Made by a program: the position numbers and the translations under genes. A stretch of DNA of 31,693 bases. Source: Asparagopsis taxiformis. Taxonomy: Eukaryota > Rhodophyta > Florideophyceae > Bonnemaisoniales > Bonnemaisoniaceae. The notes beneath the pieces are model-generated. The model ran no database searches. It worked only from the letters and a program-made list of their open reading frames with translations, and was not told the origin of the DNA. Shown here piece by piece: positions 31,193 through 31,693 of the stretch. The stretch lies in the NCBI GenBank assembly GCA_030407315.1, contig JALQPE010002058.1, positions 1 through 31,693 on the forward strand, given 5' to 3'. Numbering within the stretch: position 1 is the stretch's first letter; every line of letters starts with the position of its first letter.

Positions 31193-31693
31193 GGCGCCAA
31201 CGGCCCCGTGTCTCAGGCGCGTCCTGAAGGGCCTCGCGTGGCCGGGACGTCCCGTGTGGGGGTGGGGCTGTGTAGTATACGTGGCAATTCCGAAATTGCA
31301 AATATTTACGTTTTTCCGCGGAATTCGAATCTCGGCGGACACGACCGGCGACAGCAATGCACGAACATTGCTGGCGCATGCGCGCGCGCGCAACCGGCAC
31401 ACGTGTGCAACGAACGTACTGGCAACGGCCAACGGACCAACGGGTCCCTACGTGTGACCCACAAAGGTCCTTTCCCATTCGGGACGTTACGAACAGTGTT
31501 TACACTGTAAAGCGATGCCATCGTGGCATATAGGTATTGGCATCGTGCCGGGAGGGAAAGGGGACAAAGACAACGAACGAGCAACGGCTCTAGTCTAACG
31601 ACGACGTTTCTACGTTTTACGTTTACGTTCTGCCTAACGAGGGCTTCGTCTCCGTCGAGCTGCGTACTTCCCTACCCATCGCCGCACGTAAGG

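Larger units (their letters stand above)
28755..31693. other. Long CpG-dense non-coding region after pol
   Basis: About 2.9 kb with no believable gene. Frames on both strands are short Arg/Ala/Thr/Val-rich products of the biased base use. It keeps the composition of the retroelement, so it is probably its 3' untranslated region or nested relatives. I looked for a long terminal repeat shared with the 5' side and found none. It contains palindromes (29109-29126), a 348-bp duplication and two hairpins. Confidence 0.5.

Noticed and set aside
28755..31693. Long terminal repeats of the retroelement
   Set aside because: I compared the 5' junction and the 3' region and found no shared direct repeat; short GTGGCCGGGACGTCC matches at about 28873 and 31229 do not extend.
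28755..31693. Several 60-150 codon frames on both strands
   Set aside because: Overlapping, Arg/Ala/Thr/Val-rich and without motifs; they follow from the CpG-rich composition that makes stop codons rare.

Overview
The window is eukaryotic, repeat-dominated and gene-poor. It has no bacterial operon structure or ribosome-binding-site pattern. It does have spliceosomal-type GT..AG signals, a Ty3/gypsy-type retroelement, a KDZ/Plavaka-like DNA transposase and several satellite families. A compact, intron-poor algal genome (for example a red alga) would fit, but I cannot fix the taxon from the sequence, so treat that as a weak inference.

Layout. (1) 1-4.1 kb is decayed sequence. It holds a cluster of long palindromes (371-631), an interrupted unidentified reading frame (1168-1707, minus) and a 5'-truncated, frame-broken succinate-semialdehyde/aldehyde dehydrogenase pseudogene (2968-3865, minus). 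(2) 4.1-9.35 kb is hairpin-rich satellite DNA: plus-oriented units at 4138-6530 and minus-oriented units at 8205-9345. A strongly purine/G-rich tract (6.78-7.95 kb) and a short block of a second satellite family (8030-8196) lie between them. (3) 9526-12726 (minus) encodes a large protein with a bacterial-type beta-class N4/N6 DNA methyltransferase domain followed by a SET domain. It is broken by three single-base frame shifts. The two satellite copies facing each other on either side (about 9103-9300 and 13047-13240) are inverted and resemble each other more than the other copies, so this may be a mobile unit with about 190-bp terminal inverted repeats. (4) 13.5-13.9 kb is a 112-bp minisatellite, and 14.3-14.9 kb holds two more satellite cores. 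(5) 15124-17408 (plus) and 17486-20521 (minus) are convergent genes 77 bp apart: an unrecognised coiled-coil protein and a KDZ/Plavaka-like transposase with an N-terminal C2HC zinc finger. (6) 20.97-22.24 kb looks like a tandemly duplicated microexon locus. Eight or more introns of 80-120 nt separate exons of only 5-30 nt, and a single reading frame stays open through all of them. (7) 22794-23428 is a 15-copy, 42-bp satellite. (8) 23.57-31.69 kb is a CpG-dense, decayed Ty3/gypsy-type element (gag fragment, protease, RT, RNase H, integrase, chromodomain) followed by about 2.9 kb of non-coding sequence with hairpins and a 348-bp tandem duplication.

How the parts may work together (inference): the DNA-methyltransferase/SET protein could write both DNA and histone marks. 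Such a gene on a putative inverted-repeat element, 2.4 kb from a KDZ-type transposon, suggests transposon-borne epigenetic enzymes. Most coding breaks are explained by one missing base, usually in a short homopolymer, and the 42-bp satellite units also carry scattered small indels. Consensus error is therefore a serious alternative to true gene decay.
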